Assembly (NCBI GenBank): GCA_020638395.1
Contig: JACKIP010000001.1
Location: forward strand, 186,001-250,000
Reading direction: 5' to 3'
Length of the DNA stretch: 64,000 nucleotides
DNA from: Rhodospirillales bacterium
GTDB lineage: Bacteria; Pseudomonadota; Alphaproteobacteria; Micavibrionales; Micavibrionaceae
The translations under genes were made by a program, and so were the position numbers. Under the pieces are notes generated by a model that worked only from the letters and a program-made list of their open reading frames with translations, did not search any database and was not told the origin of the DNA. Positions 15,490 to 25,700 of the stretch are shown here, one piece after another; position 1 is the stretch's first letter, and every line of letters begins with the position of its first letter.

Positions 15490-16821
15490 ATGGTCAAGCT
15501 TTTCAAAACAGCCACAGAATTCGAACTATCCCCGACCCTTCATACCAACGAGCTGGTCGGCAAAATGCGCAGCGAGGGCAAGCAGGTCCTGCATATGGGG
15601 TTTGGACAGTCTTCCTTTCCACCGCCGGAGCGGGTCGTCAAAGCCTTGCAGGATCATGCCGCCCATAATGAATATTTGCCGACCGCCGGATTACCGGCCC
15701 TGCGGCAGGCGGTCGCAGCGTTCTACCGGGAAAAAATGGGCATTGATACCGACCAGTACGATATTCTGATTGCACCGGGCAGCAAGCTGATTTTATATGC
15801 CTTACAGATGGCGATAGAGGGAGATTTGCTCCTGCCGGTTCCGAGCTGGGTCAGCTACGAACCGCAGGCAAAAATGCTCCAGACCAGAGTTATCAAAGTG
15901 CCCACACGGCTGGATGATGCCGGATATCATATCGATCCGGAAGTTTTGCGTACAAGTATCCGACAGGCGCGGGCGCAGGGATATCATCCCGCCAAAATCA
16001 TTCTCAACTATCCCAATAACCCAACCGGGCTGGTCTTTACCGACCAGAATATGCGGGATATTGCCCGGATTTGCGAAGAGGAAGACATCTTTATCATTGC
16101 CGATGAGATTTACGGCTTTATCTCTTTTGATAAAACCTACCGCAGTATTTCCCGCTTTGCCAAGGCACATACCGCCATTTCCACCGGTTTGTCAAAACAT
16201 TTCTCCCTTGGCGGCTGGCGGGTTGGAATTGGATTCATTCCCAAATCAACCGAGGGCCTGTTCGGTGTTCTGTGCAATATTGCCTCCGAAATGTGGTCCT
16301 GTGTGCCCGCCCCGATTCAGTACGCGGTCATCGAAGCCTATCAGACCGACGCAGACATCGAGAAACATTACCATGATTGCGCCGCCATTCACGGATATCT
16401 GAACAAGTATATTGCGCGGCACCTGCGGGCGCTGGGGCTGGATGCACCGGAACCGCAGGGAGCCTTTTACAACTACCCGAATTTCGATCCGTACCGCTCC
16501 TCGCTCAAAGGGATTGGTATTACGACCTCCAAAGACCTGTCGGAATATTTGCTCAGCACCTATGGGCTGGCCTCTTTACCGGGCGTTGCCTTTGGGGCCG
16601 ATCCGGAGGTCTTGACCCTGCGTTTGTCCGGATGTGATTATAGTGGTGCCGCAGCCCTGCACGCCTATCAGAACGGGGAAGAATTGACAGAGTCGTTCAT
16701 CGCGGCGCATGCCCCGAATATCCAGGCACAGGTCGAGGCCTTTGCGGCGTTTATTGATGAACTGACGGCAGAGACCTCCAAAGGAATTGATGCCAAAGAC
16801 CTTCAGATGATAGACAGTTGA
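15490..16821 (+). CDS. Pyridoxal-phosphate-dependent aminotransferase, class I/II
   Basis: The 443-residue protein is a fold-type I aminotransferase. It shows the glycine-rich N-terminal strand, GSKLILYALQ for cofactor phosphate binding, NYPNNPTG, the cofactor Asp-Tyr in ADEIYGF, the Schiff-base Lys in STGLSKHFSLGGWRVG, and an Arg near the end (LTLRLSGCDY) for the substrate carboxylate. Substrate cannot be named; it resembles aspartate/aromatic aminotransferases but is longer at both ends. Two hairpins upstream suggest control in the leader. Its 3' end overlaps that of engB by 19 bp (convergent). Confidence 0.85.
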   Translation: MVKLFKTATEFELSPTLHTNELVGKMRSEGKQVLHMGFGQSSFPPPERVVKALQDHAAHNEYLPTAGLPALRQAVAAFYREKMGIDTDQYDILIAPGSKLILYALQMAIEGDLLLPVPSWVSYEPQAKMLQTRVIKVPTRLDDAGYHIDPEVLRTSIRQARAQGYHPAKIILNYPNNPTGLVFTDQNMRDIARICEEEDIFIIADEIYGFISFDKTYRSISRFAKAHTAISTGLSKHFSLGGWRVGIGFIPKSTEGLFGVLCNIASEMWSCVPAPIQYAVIEAYQTDADIEKHYHDCAAIHGYLNKYIARHLRALGLDAPEPQGAFYNYPNFDPYRSSLKGIGITTSKDLSEYLLSTYGLASLPGVAFGADPEVLTLRLSGCDYSGAAALHAYQNGEELTESFIAAHAPNIQAQVEAFAAFIDELTAETSKGIDAKDLQMIDS

Positions 16822-17411
16822 GCTTCCACGATCGCACGGATATCCTCTAGTCCGTCCTGCTTATGCGCACTGCACAGCATGGCCTGAGGGAATGCCGCCG
16901 GATGCTTTTTAAGAGAGAGGGCGGTCCGCTCCAGAATCTCCGCCCGCTCACTTTGTTTGATTTCATCGGATTTTGTCAGGATAATCCGGTAGTTAACCGC
17001 GGTTTCATCCATCATTTTCATCATCTCGATATCGCTGTCTTTCAATCCGTGGCGGGAATCCACCAGCAGGAAAACACAGCGCAGGGTAGAGCGGCCCCGC
17101 AAATACGTACGGATCAGGGTATCCCAGCTTTTGCGCATGCTTTTGGAGACTTTGGCATACCCATAGCCCGGCATATCCACCAGCAAAAAAGTATCGCGCA
17201 TGTTAAAGAAGTTCAGTTGCTGGGTCCGTCCCGGCGTATGAGACGTCCGCGCCAGAGTTTTGCGACCGGTCAAAGCGTTAATCAGGGATGATTTTCCGAC
17301 ATTCGACCGCCCGGCAAATGCGATTTCCGGCAAGCTGAGAGGGGGGAGCATGTCCAGCGTGGCCACGCCAGCCACAAAATCACACGATCCGTTAAAAAGG
17401 GTTGCCGTCAC
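16803..17411 (-). CDS. engB: Ribosome biogenesis GTPase EngB (YihA/YsxC)
   Basis: The 202-residue protein is a small TRAFAC-class GTPase needed for 50S subunit assembly. G motifs are all present: G1 GRSNVGKSSL, G3 DMPGYGYAKV, G4 LTKSDEI and G5 CSAHKQDG. The start is a GTG at 17411. It follows the MscS gene stop by 9 bp on the same strand, so it is probably co-transcribed with it. Confidence 0.95.
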   Translation of the reverse strand: MTATLFNGSCDFVAGVATLDMLPPLSLPEIAFAGRSNVGKSSLINALTGRKTLARTSHTPGRTQQLNFFNMRDTFLLVDMPGYGYAKVSKSMRKSWDTLIRTYLRGRSTLRCVFLLVDSRHGLKDSDIEMMKMMDETAVNYRIILTKSDEIKQSERAEILERTALSLKKHPAAFPQAMLCSAHKQDGLEDIRAIVEAQLSII

Positions 17412-17420
17412 AATATTTGC

Positions 17421-18275
17421 CTATGCTGCTTCTTTTTTGGAAGATTTTGCCGGTTTTTCTGTCTCGGCAGGACGCGCATCTTCATGAATAATGGTCCGGG
17501 TCGGGAACGGAATTGTAATGCCTTCCTGATCCAGAGCTTCTTTAATGGCTTTGGTCAAGTCCCACTTCACATCCCAGTACTCGGTTGATTTACACCAGAA
17601 CCGGGCGATCAGATTGATCGAGAAATCTCCCATATTCGATGTCATCACCTGTGGCTTTTTCCCCTCGGTCGTCACCAGACGCTTATCCGCATCCAGAACC
17701 TTCTGCACGGTTTTTTGGGCTTTGGTGATATCGTCATTATAGCTGATGCCAAAATTCAGATCCATCCGGCGCTGGTGATTGCGGGAATAATTATACAAAT
17801 TAGCACCCCAGACCGCACTGTTCGGGGCAAAGATGTAAACATTATCAGGCGTTGCAAGTTCGGTCCCGAACAGACCCAGAGTTTTAACCGTCCCCCCGTT
17901 TCCGTTGAATTCAACATAATCGCCAACATTAAACGGGCGCAGAATCAGCAACATGACCCCGGCGGCGATATTAGAAAGAGTTCCCTGCAGCGCAAGACCA
18001 ATCGCCAGACCCGCCGCACCAAGAACGGCAATCAGAGAGGCCGTTTGTACCCCGAACTGGCCGAGGACAATTACCCCGGCAAACGCAAAAATTGCATATT
18101 TGGCAAATCCGCCCAGAAAACTCCGCAAGGTTTCATCCAGCGCCTTGATTTTCTCAATGGCTTTGCGGGCGGTATTTCCGATGATCCAGCCAGCTCCCAG
18201 AACCAAAACTCCGGATAGCAACCGCATCGACCATTCCAGAGCAATATCCATATCTACACCAACGGTCTCCATCAT
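17421..18275 (-). CDS. Small-conductance mechanosensitive channel, MscS family
   Basis: The 284-residue protein has three N-terminal membrane helices (about residues 15-35, 53-75 and 80-112). The pore helix and start of the beta domain carry the family signature AIGLALQGTLSNIAAGVML and RPFNVGDYVEF. The cytoplasmic vestibule follows (about 115-262), with a lysine- and alanine-rich tail. MscS opens on hypo-osmotic shock and releases solutes from the cytoplasm. Length matches E. coli MscS (286). Confidence 0.94.
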   Translation of the reverse strand: MMETVGVDMDIALEWSMRLLSGVLVLGAGWIIGNTARKAIEKIKALDETLRSFLGGFAKYAIFAFAGVIVLGQFGVQTASLIAVLGAAGLAIGLALQGTLSNIAAGVMLLILRPFNVGDYVEFNGNGGTVKTLGLFGTELATPDNVYIFAPNSAVWGANLYNYSRNHQRRMDLNFGISYNDDITKAQKTVQKVLDADKRLVTTEGKKPQVMTSNMGDFSINLIARFWCKSTEYWDVKWDLTKAIKEALDQEGITIPFPTRTIIHEDARPAETEKPAKSSKKEAA

Positions 18276-18404
18276 TCTCTCCCATTTTTTGATGTCCTGT
18301 GTACTGCACGTCCGGCAGTTATGTCCTTCTTAAGGCTTTTTTCCACAATTGGCAAGACTCCCGACAGAGCACAGTGAGAAAGAGGAGCTCCCTATCTGGA
18401 AAGA

Positions 18405-18851
18405 TTACATCCCCCCCGGCGCGGGGGCGGGCGGAGATGGGGGGGAGGAAGAAGGCGGCGCGGCGGGCGGTTGCTCGCAGACTTCTAAGAATGCAAGCAT
18501 CTCTTCGGGAACATGGGAAGGTACAGATTCCGGGGCAAACAAAAATTCCTGGATGTATTTTTGGCGTAATTCCGGAATATAAGTGGGATAGTGTTTCAGA
18601 ACCATTTCCAGTACCCGGCCGGATGTTTCCGCAATCTCCGGGTTGCGCTCCTTTTCATAACAATAAAGCCCGGCCAGCTTGTCCACCATCGCAGAAACGT
18701 CTGCGATCTCTCCCAGATGTCGCTTATCATCAGACACGACGCCCGCCACAAATGTTTCCAATTGCTCCATGGTGTGAAGCCAGTCTGCGGAAGCTACGTC
18801 TGGATTATACATCAAAGAGGCCTCCAAATCGGTTGGAAAATCGTACGTCAC
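18405..18851 (-). CDS. Hypothetical protein with proline-rich tail
   Basis: I do not recognise this 148-residue protein. Residues 1-125 look helical and soluble, with segments YCYEKERNPEIAETSGR and PELRQKYIQEFLF. The last 22 residues are almost only Pro, Ser and Ala (PPAAPPSSSPPSPPAPAPGG), encoded by a C-rich run that gives long G tracts on the other strand. No signal peptide is seen. It lies between the RsmC-like and MscS genes on the same strand. Confidence 0.6.
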   Translation of the reverse strand: MTYDFPTDLEASLMYNPDVASADWLHTMEQLETFVAGVVSDDKRHLGEIADVSAMVDKLAGLYCYEKERNPEIAETSGRVLEMVLKHYPTYIPELRQKYIQEFLFAPESVPSHVPEEMLAFLEVCEQPPAAPPSSSPPSPPAPAPGGM

Positions 18852-18921
18852 GCCATTATATCCCTGTTTTGTGATTATGTCTTGTCACACCCTATCAAAT
18901 GAATACTTAAGTATGCAAATA

Positions 18922-19851
18922 TTACCTGCCAAGCGCATGAATCACCTTGAATCCGTGCTTCTGAATAACCTGCCGGACTTCCGGGAAAAGCTCCCGCAGC
19001 GGGTCCTCATAGGGCAGGTGGGCATTGGCAACCATCCAGAGATCCCCGCCTTTTCTCAAATGAGCCGCTGCATTTCTGATAAAAGAAATCCCAAGAGACG
19101 CCAGTGTTTTGCGTCCCTCATGGAATGGGGGATTCATCACAATAAAATCGAATATCTGGTCCTGCTGCCAGGGCTGGCCAAGATCAACCAGAAGCGGGTG
19201 CAAGATCTGGCCGAACGTCTCCAGATTTTTTTGCAGACACGTCAGGGCGCGGGGATCGACATCAATTGCGGTCAGAGAGGTAATGCCGGGGTGGTGATGA
19301 AGCAGATAATGGCTCAGATATCCGTATCCACAGCCAAAATCAGCGCCTTTCCCGGCCAAAGACGCATTCTGAGTCAGGCTATCGCTCAACAGCCGGGAGG
19401 CCGGATCAATCCGATCCCATGAAAACAGGCCGGGTTGGGAATAAAAACCTGCTGAATTTTTCTGAATCTGTCCGGCCTGCTCCCATGCTTGCAGAACATC
19501 CCGGCGGACCGTAGACATATCCGTGACCAGAATGCATCTGGCCTTATGACCAATAAATGAGGCCCCCACGAGGCCCAGTTCCGTCCTCCAGTTTTCCAGC
19601 CTTTTGCCGTTTTCTTTATTATCTGCCGCAACCAGAAGCTGCCCACCGTCTTTAAGTGATTTAATAGATATTGCTATCAAGTATTTGGATTCAATAACAT
19701 TTTTTGATACTGTTAAAGCGATGATTTCCGGGGATGGGGAGAGGAGCGCAGAAATATCCGCCCCCGGAGAAAGGAATAAAATCCTTTGCTTTTCCTCGCG
19801 CCCGGCAAAAGATATCAGTGTTTCTAAAAGAAGAGTGCGTGCGTTTTCCAT
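18922..19851 (-). CDS. rsmC: RsmC-like class I methyltransferase
   Basis: The 309-residue protein has the RsmC/RlmG layout: a degenerate N-terminal methyltransferase-like half and an active C-terminal half (about 135-309). The latter has the SAM-binding motif I DFGCGYGYLSHYL, the acidic motif II TAIDVDPRAL and the catalytic NPPFHEG motif IV used for guanine N2 methylation. RsmC modifies G1207 of 16S rRNA; RlmG, a relative, acts on 23S rRNA, and I cannot separate the two with certainty. The gene is 48 bp downstream of the RTX gene stop. Confidence 0.8.
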   Translation of the reverse strand: MENARTLLLETLISFAGREEKQRILFLSPGADISALLSPSPEIIALTVSKNVIESKYLIAISIKSLKDGGQLLVAADNKENGKRLENWRTELGLVGASFIGHKARCILVTDMSTVRRDVLQAWEQAGQIQKNSAGFYSQPGLFSWDRIDPASRLLSDSLTQNASLAGKGADFGCGYGYLSHYLLHHHPGITSLTAIDVDPRALTCLQKNLETFGQILHPLLVDLGQPWQQDQIFDFIVMNPPFHEGRKTLASLGISFIRNAAAHLRKGGDLWMVANAHLPYEDPLRELFPEVRQVIQKHGFKVIHALGR

Positions 19852-19855
19852 GCGA

Positions 19856-19889
19856 CCACTATACGCAAAAAATCTCTGAAATATAGTGG
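19856..19889. repeat. Short inverted repeat CCACTATA/TATAGTGG
   Basis: CCACTATA at 19856-19863 is repeated in inverse at 19882-19889, with an 18-bp AT-rich centre. It lies between the RTX stop and the RsmC-like start and may act as a weak terminator for the RTX gene. The ends match the terminal CTATAGTGG of the repeat elements at 39693-39872 and 44616. Confidence 0.5.
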
Positions 19890-19898
19890 TTGCTGATC

Positions 19899-21569
19899 CT
19901 AAATAATAATCGACTGATCTATGACAATATTCCCATCATCGACCAGATCCTGCACACTTGCACCGCCGACGCCCCCTTTCAGGAGGGCAATACTCACGAA
20001 GCTGTCTGCCCCGCCATCGCTGTCGATCAGGAGGGTGACATCGCTTCCCGTGGTTGTCAGTTGCACAAAGTCGCTCAACAGATCGGTCAGAGGATCAAAT
20101 CCTGCCAGCAGATCGGTCAAATTCAAAATATCTTTTCCGACCCCGGCTTCAAAATCTGTGATGGTATCAAGGCTGCCATCGAAGCTCTGGAAGACAAAGA
20201 CATCACGCCCCGCACCTCCTTCCAGAAGATCATCTCCACTGCCGCCGATCAGAACATCATCGCCTCCTTTTCCGTAGAGCGAGTCATTTCCGCTTCCCCC
20301 CAGCAGGACATCATCATCTTCAGCGCCGCAAACCGTGTCATTCCCGGCATCTCCATAGAGAATATCATCCCCACCGCCACCAAAAATATTGTCGTCCCCG
20401 TCATCGCCGTGAATAGTATCATTTCCGGCGGATGACCAGAGGTGATCGTTCCCGCTGCCGCCATGAATCAGGACATCCAGCGCGTCGAAGCGGTTGCTGG
20501 TCAGATCAACGATGTCGTCGCCATCCCCCGCATCATATTCTTCGATACTATCCAGACGGATGCCCCCTGCGGCGGCGTTAATCGGACTGTATTTGTCATC
20601 AAGGAAAATCGCGTCATTTCCGGATGTCAGGACAACCTTATCCCAGCCCTCTCCCCCGAAAAAGCTGTCATGTCCGCGGTTATATCCCGCCAGAAACACT
20701 TTCTGACCGGTCCCCGGCAGATAGATTGACCCCACATTATGAGCATAAAAATTCCCGGCCCAGAGCGAGTCCGCCACGAAGCGGAAGGTATCATCACCGC
20801 GCCCGCCATCAAGCAGGTCAGCTCCCAGCCCGCCATCCATGACATCACCGCCATCCTCTCCATAGATAAAATCGTCGTCGCTGCCCTCTCCCCCGTTCAG
20901 GGTGTCATTCCCCGCGCCGCCGTGGATGATATCACTCCCGAAATCGCCGTTAATCATGTCATTGCCATCGTCTCCGTTTAGAAGGTCATCGCCATAGCCC
21001 CCGGAAATAGTGTCATTCCCCGCGCCGCCATAGACGGTATCATTGCCCACCACCGTGTCGGTCACGGTTGTCGTATCGCCATAGATGGTATCATTGCCAT
21101 CGCCACCATAAATCAAATCATCGCCGCGAAATCCATCCAGTCGGTCATTCCCGGGACCGCCATCAATATTATCATTTCCATCACCGCCATTGATATTATC
21201 ATTCCCGATATTTCCCCAGAGAATATCATCTTCAGACCCCCCATTTATAACAACTCCTATGGCATAATTGATCGTGTTTGAGGCCAGATTAATGACGTCT
21301 CCGCCGGCCTGCCCCTGAATTGCTTCTACGTCGAAAATCATCTGTTCACCCGTATGGGGATTCTCCAGAAAGATCACATCTCCATACGTAGTCAGAATTA
21401 TCCGGTCAATGCCGCCCTGTCCGTAATATCGGGCAAAATTGACATTCTTCTCTTCGTCAATTTCTATCGTCTGCCCCGAATATGGATTGGTTAACGTCAC
21501 TGTATATTGTTGTAAAGTTCCCTGAAAGACGAGAATATCATTCCCGGATGTTCCTATAATATCGACCAT
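19899..21569 (-). CDS. RTX calcium-binding protein, type I secretion substrate
   Basis: The 556-residue protein is mostly glycine- and aspartate-rich nonapeptides (GGxGxDxUx), in two blocks at about residues 110-265 and 365-455, with a non-repeat insert of about 100 residues between. Such repeats bind calcium and fold outside the cell as beta-rolls. It lacks a signal peptide. The C-terminal 85 residues (DILNLTDLLAGFDP..) match in form the end of the giant adhesin at 22742 (DVLDLGGLLEGFDP..), the usual type I secretion target domain. GGGGGA lies 6 nt before the ATG. No enzyme domain is visible. The likely exporter is encoded at 28558-33757, on the opposite strand. Confidence 0.9.
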   Translation of the reverse strand: MVDIIGTSGNDILVFQGTLQQYTVTLTNPYSGQTIEIDEEKNVNFARYYGQGGIDRIILTTYGDVIFLENPHTGEQMIFDVEAIQGQAGGDVINLASNTINYAIGVVINGGSEDDILWGNIGNDNINGGDGNDNIDGGPGNDRLDGFRGDDLIYGGDGNDTIYGDTTTVTDTVVGNDTVYGGAGNDTISGGYGDDLLNGDDGNDMINGDFGSDIIHGGAGNDTLNGGEGSDDDFIYGEDGGDVMDGGLGADLLDGGRGDDTFRFVADSLWAGNFYAHNVGSIYLPGTGQKVFLAGYNRGHDSFFGGEGWDKVVLTSGNDAIFLDDKYSPINAAAGGIRLDSIEEYDAGDGDDIVDLTSNRFDALDVLIHGGSGNDHLWSSAGNDTIHGDDGDDNIFGGGGDDILYGDAGNDTVCGAEDDDVLLGGSGNDSLYGKGGDDVLIGGSGDDLLEGGAGRDVFVFQSFDGSLDTITDFEAGVGKDILNLTDLLAGFDPLTDLLSDFVQLTTTGSDVTLLIDSDGGADSFVSIALLKGGVGGASVQDLVDDGNIVIDQSIII

Positions 21570-21894
21570 TTATATCCCCCTATATCCCCTGTTTTACTTT
21601 TTTTAATCATTTTACCCGGCACGCATTCTTAAATTATATGTCAAATTTTATTTACATTTGGTAAAAATTATTACAGAAAATAAAAATAAAAGGATTTTAT
21701 TCTCAATATTATTTAAAAAATATAATTTTTATATAAAATCAAATGTTTCACAAACATATATAATCCGTAATATTATATATGTTCTTGTGGATATGTTATT
21801 TAATTATGAAAAATTATGCTGTGACATATCGTTTTCCTGCCCCCTCGCGCTCTGGCACAAATGACAACCTGGAAATCTGGTGGATCGGGATATT
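21570..21894. other. AT-rich intergenic region
   Basis: This 325-bp gap between hisB and the RTX gene is strongly AT-rich (long A/T runs at 21640-21800), far from the coding average. It should hold the RTX promoter at its left end. The short reading frames in it lack ribosome sites and I do not call them genes. Confidence 0.6.
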
Positions 21895-22479
21895 TTATAA
21901 AAGCCCCTTCGTGCTTGGCAATTGCCCGGCGGCACGGGGATCAATGCTCACCGCCATTTTCAACGCTTTGGCAAATGCTTTAAACAGGCTTTCGGCGATA
22001 TGGTGCGTATTTTCCCCGTAAAGGTTTTCAATATGCAGGGTCAGTCCGCTGGCACTGGCAACTGCCTGAAAGAATTCACGGAACAGCTCTGTTTCCATGT
22101 CCTCCCCAATTCGGTCCAGAGGAAATTTTGCTTTGAACACCAGAAACGGCCGCCCGGAAAAATCCAGCGCGACACGCGATAACGTTTCATCCATGGGCAA
22201 ATAGGCGTGTCCATAGCGCGTAAGACCGGCTTTATCCCCGACGGCCTGTTTGAGCGCCTGCCCCAGTGCAATACCGGTATCTTCCACCGTGTGATGCGCA
22301 TCGATATGCAAATCGCCTTTGACCTGAAGATCAAGATCTATCAGGCTGTGCTTGCCGAGCTGCTCCAACATGTGGTCGAAAAACCCGATACCGGTCGAAA
22401 TCCGGGTTTGCCCGGTGCCGTCCAGATTCAGGTGCAGGGAAATATCGGTCTCTTTGGTTGTGCGGGTGATGGTTGCCAT
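21895..22479 (-). CDS. hisB: Imidazoleglycerol-phosphate dehydratase
   Basis: The 194-residue protein (start at 22479; 22488 is possible) catalyses the sixth step of histidine synthesis. It shows all the metal-binding histidine motifs: HMLEQLGKHS, DAHHTVEDTGIALG, and ENTHHIAESLFKAFA, with MDETLSRVALD between them. It is a monofunctional HisB, without the histidinol-phosphatase domain. No other his gene is next to it, which is unusual as hisB often precedes hisH-hisA-hisF. Confidence 0.95.
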   Translation of the reverse strand: MATITRTTKETDISLHLNLDGTGQTRISTGIGFFDHMLEQLGKHSLIDLDLQVKGDLHIDAHHTVEDTGIALGQALKQAVGDKAGLTRYGHAYLPMDETLSRVALDFSGRPFLVFKAKFPLDRIGEDMETELFREFFQAVASASGLTLHIENLYGENTHHIAESLFKAFAKALKMAVSIDPRAAGQLPSTKGLL

Positions 22480-22646
22480 ACGGGTCATGTCCTCACTATA
22501 GCGTGATCCGTGCATTTCTGTCATACAGAAATCGCAATTCCTTGAAGATTTGTTGATTTTTGCCGCTCACTTACCTATAGATAGAAACACACGAATATTC
22601 TCTGGATGGGCAAAGCATCTTCGTTAAGATTTAATTAACATAATTA

Positions 22647-22675
22647 TTGACAAACCATTAAAATTCGACTAATAA
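22647..22675 (+). promoter_or_regulatory. Sigma-70-type promoter for the giant adhesin gene
   Basis: TTGACA (22647-22652) is followed after 17 bp by TAATAA (22670-22675), in an AT-rich stretch. A start of transcription near 22682 would leave a leader of about 60 nt before the ATG at 22742. The -35 is a perfect match to the consensus and the -10 differs by two bases. Confidence 0.6.
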
Positions 22676-22741
22676 TATTTAACTTTATAAATTATTTAAC
22701 ATAATATTAACCTTTGTGTGCGGGTAAAATCAGGAGTTAAC

Positions 22742-25700
22742 ATGTCGCAAGATACTACAAAAACTCAGAAAATTGTTGAAACAACCAAAAACATTCCGGA
22801 AAGCAGTGCCTTGGATTTGTCGACTTGCTCGACCGGGAAGGTGGCGGCAACGGCTGAAAGCATCGAAGATATTGCTCTTGAGAATAATGTTCTGGTCATC
22901 ACCCTGAAAGACGGCTCGGAAATCAAAATCGAAAATTTCAAAGCGGTTATGGCCGCCGGCGGCATTACCGAGCTGACACTGGCGGATGGAACCGTGATTG
23001 ATCTGGAAGCTCTGGGAACCGGGGAGAAAGCCGGAACAGGAACCGAAACGGCAGATGCAACCGGAGTCACGCCTCCCCAACCAAAACAGAACGTCGTCCC
23101 CGCTACCACTGCGGCTGAAGAAGAACTGGCACGGGTGATCGCCGAAGGCACCGGAGAAAAAGCAGTAGAAACACCGGCAGACACGACGCCGGCAGAGGCA
23201 TCTGCACAGACACAACCACCGCAAGCCCAGCTGGCGGCACAAGCCGCCGCCGTTGAACCGGCCGCCGGAGACCAAAATCAAACCATGGCCATGGTTGCGG
23301 AAAAACTCGCCGCCGTTGAACCGGCCGCCGGGAATACCGCCACGGGCGGAGCCACAGGAAGAGCAGGCGGTTATGGATTTAACAGCTCCGCAGATACCAT
23401 CCGTATCGCCGGACTGAACTCTATCGGCCCGATCAACCCGACCGCGCTGCAGTACGGCATCACGCATCCGCAACAGGATCTGGGACTGATTAACGAAACA
23501 TCGGCTCTGGACTCTCCGTTACTGAGCGTCAATGGTGGCATAGGAAATGTCATCGTCAAAGAAGATGGCAGCGTCTTTGTTCCGATCAGCGCAACCCTGC
23601 AAGGCCAAAATACAGCCGGGCAAATCCTGAGTGTCTTTTTGTCCGGTGTTGAGGCTTCTGTCGCGGCAAGTGCCGGATTTACCCCGACCGCGACTCCCGG
23701 AGAATATGTTCTCACTCTGGCAGCCGGCGAAAATTATAATGGCGGCCTGACCTTTACCCCACTGCCACAGTCAGATGTAGATCTGGGATCATTAACCGTG
23801 ACCGCCACCGTCGATGATCCGGCAACCGGTCTGACCAGCTCGGTGACAGGCTCTGCAACCATCACAACCGACGCGGTTGCGGATGTTCCACTAATTGACG
23901 CGCTGAACGGTGCGACCTTCAAAGGACAGGACCTTGCAGTTAATGTCTCCGGATCTCTGACAAGCGATCTGGACGGATCCGAAACAATTACAGGCTACCA
24001 GATTTCCGGCGTCCCGGCTGGATTCGGGTTTAACGGCGGAACATATGATCCGGTTCTGAATGTCTGGAACTTCACGCAGGCCGAGCTGGCGAATCTGGAA
24101 ATCCACCCGCCCGCCGATTATGTGGGAACGCTGACCCTGCGGGCAACGGTTTTCAATGCCGAAACCACTCTGTCCGACACGGAGAGTGATTTTTCCGATA
24201 ACACCAACAGCGCGTCCAAAGACTTCACATTGTCCTGGTCGGATGGTCCGGTAATTACCTACCAGTTCGAGGCGCAAGTCGATGCGGATACCGGTCTGGT
24301 CAGGGAAGATTCCAGCGTCCGTCTGCATCTGGACGTGCAAAACAGTGCGCATGTCGGCCCGATTAGCGGGGATGAAGTTCTGAGCGTCACGATCAGCGGC
24401 CTGCAATCCGGATGGACGGTTACGTTAGACCCTTATATGACAGCCAGCTGGCAAAAAATCACGGACGGGGTGTTTAAAATCACACTGCCGGCGGGAGAAA
24501 ATTACAGCGGATTCATTACTTTTCAACCGCCAGCCAATAGCGACCTCGATCACCCGACTTTTACGATTCAGGCAGACGTCTATGATCCGATCCTGAATCT
24601 GACACAATCTGCCAGCGCGACGGCAGATATCGTGACCGATGCCGTGATTGACCTGCCGCACTTACTGGCAGGAAATGTGAGCGGCACAGAAGGCACCACG
24701 ATTTCCCTGAATATCTCTGCGGCGATTGGGGAAACCAGCAATATTTCTGAAACCCTGACCAAAATCGAGATTTCCAACCTGCCGGCGGGGGCGACTCTCA
24801 CTCAGTTCCAGTCCTATGACAACCTGACCGGTATCTGGACACTGTCTCCGGCAGATTTGGCGGGATTGCAGGTGATTTTGCCAATCGGGCGGACGGGATC
24901 AACGACAGTGAGCGTTTCAGTGACCTCAGTCGAAGATATCCAGTCCGGGACAGCGACCAACCGCGAGGTTGATCTGACCGATAACAGCGCGACCGTTTCA
25001 AAAGACTTTACCCTGACCATTCAGGATAACTCGATCCCGACAGTTGATCCGGCAGTTGTTCAAGCCAATGAGGCGCTGCTTTCTGCAGGAACAGTAACCG
25101 TCAATGGCCAGCTTAACATCAATTTTGGCAGTGACAATGTCGGCGCACAAGTATTGCCCGGAGCATCTGTTCCTACAGGTCTGACCTCCGGAGGGGCCGC
25201 CGTGGTTGTGACCGTCGCGGGATCTGTGTACACCGCAAGGCTCGCAGATGGAACCGAGGTTTTTACCCTGACTCTGAAAGGAGACGGATCCTTCGTTTAT
25301 GAGCAATCCCGACCGCTGGATCATCAGGAAGGCGGCCCGACCGATAATGTTCTGCCTCTGCAATTCGGGGTGCGGGTCGTGGATGGAGACGGCTCTGTCG
25401 TGACCACAACCTTGACCGTGAACGTTCTGGATGATGCTCCGGTAGCGGTCGATGACAAGATTTCAATTGACGAGAGTCTGGCGCAACAGGTCTCAGGAAC
25501 CGTCATGACCAATGACGATCCAGGCGTTGACCTGCCGACTGCCATCACACGGGTGACCTTTGGCACGCACGTGGTAAATATTCCTACAAACGGCGCATTC
25601 GCAGAAATACAGGGCCTCTACGGGGTTCTGAAGATAAATATCCTAGGAGAATATACCTATACACTCACAGCGACCAACCCGCCAAGCGGCACCGAGGCTT

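Noticed and set aside
19921..20981. Several plus-strand frames of 70-180 residues
   Set aside because: They are the opposite strand of the RTX repeats, whose regular composition keeps other frames open.
21658..21864. A 68-residue frame in the AT-rich gap
   Set aside because: No ribosome site, extreme AT-rich composition, and no recognisable content.
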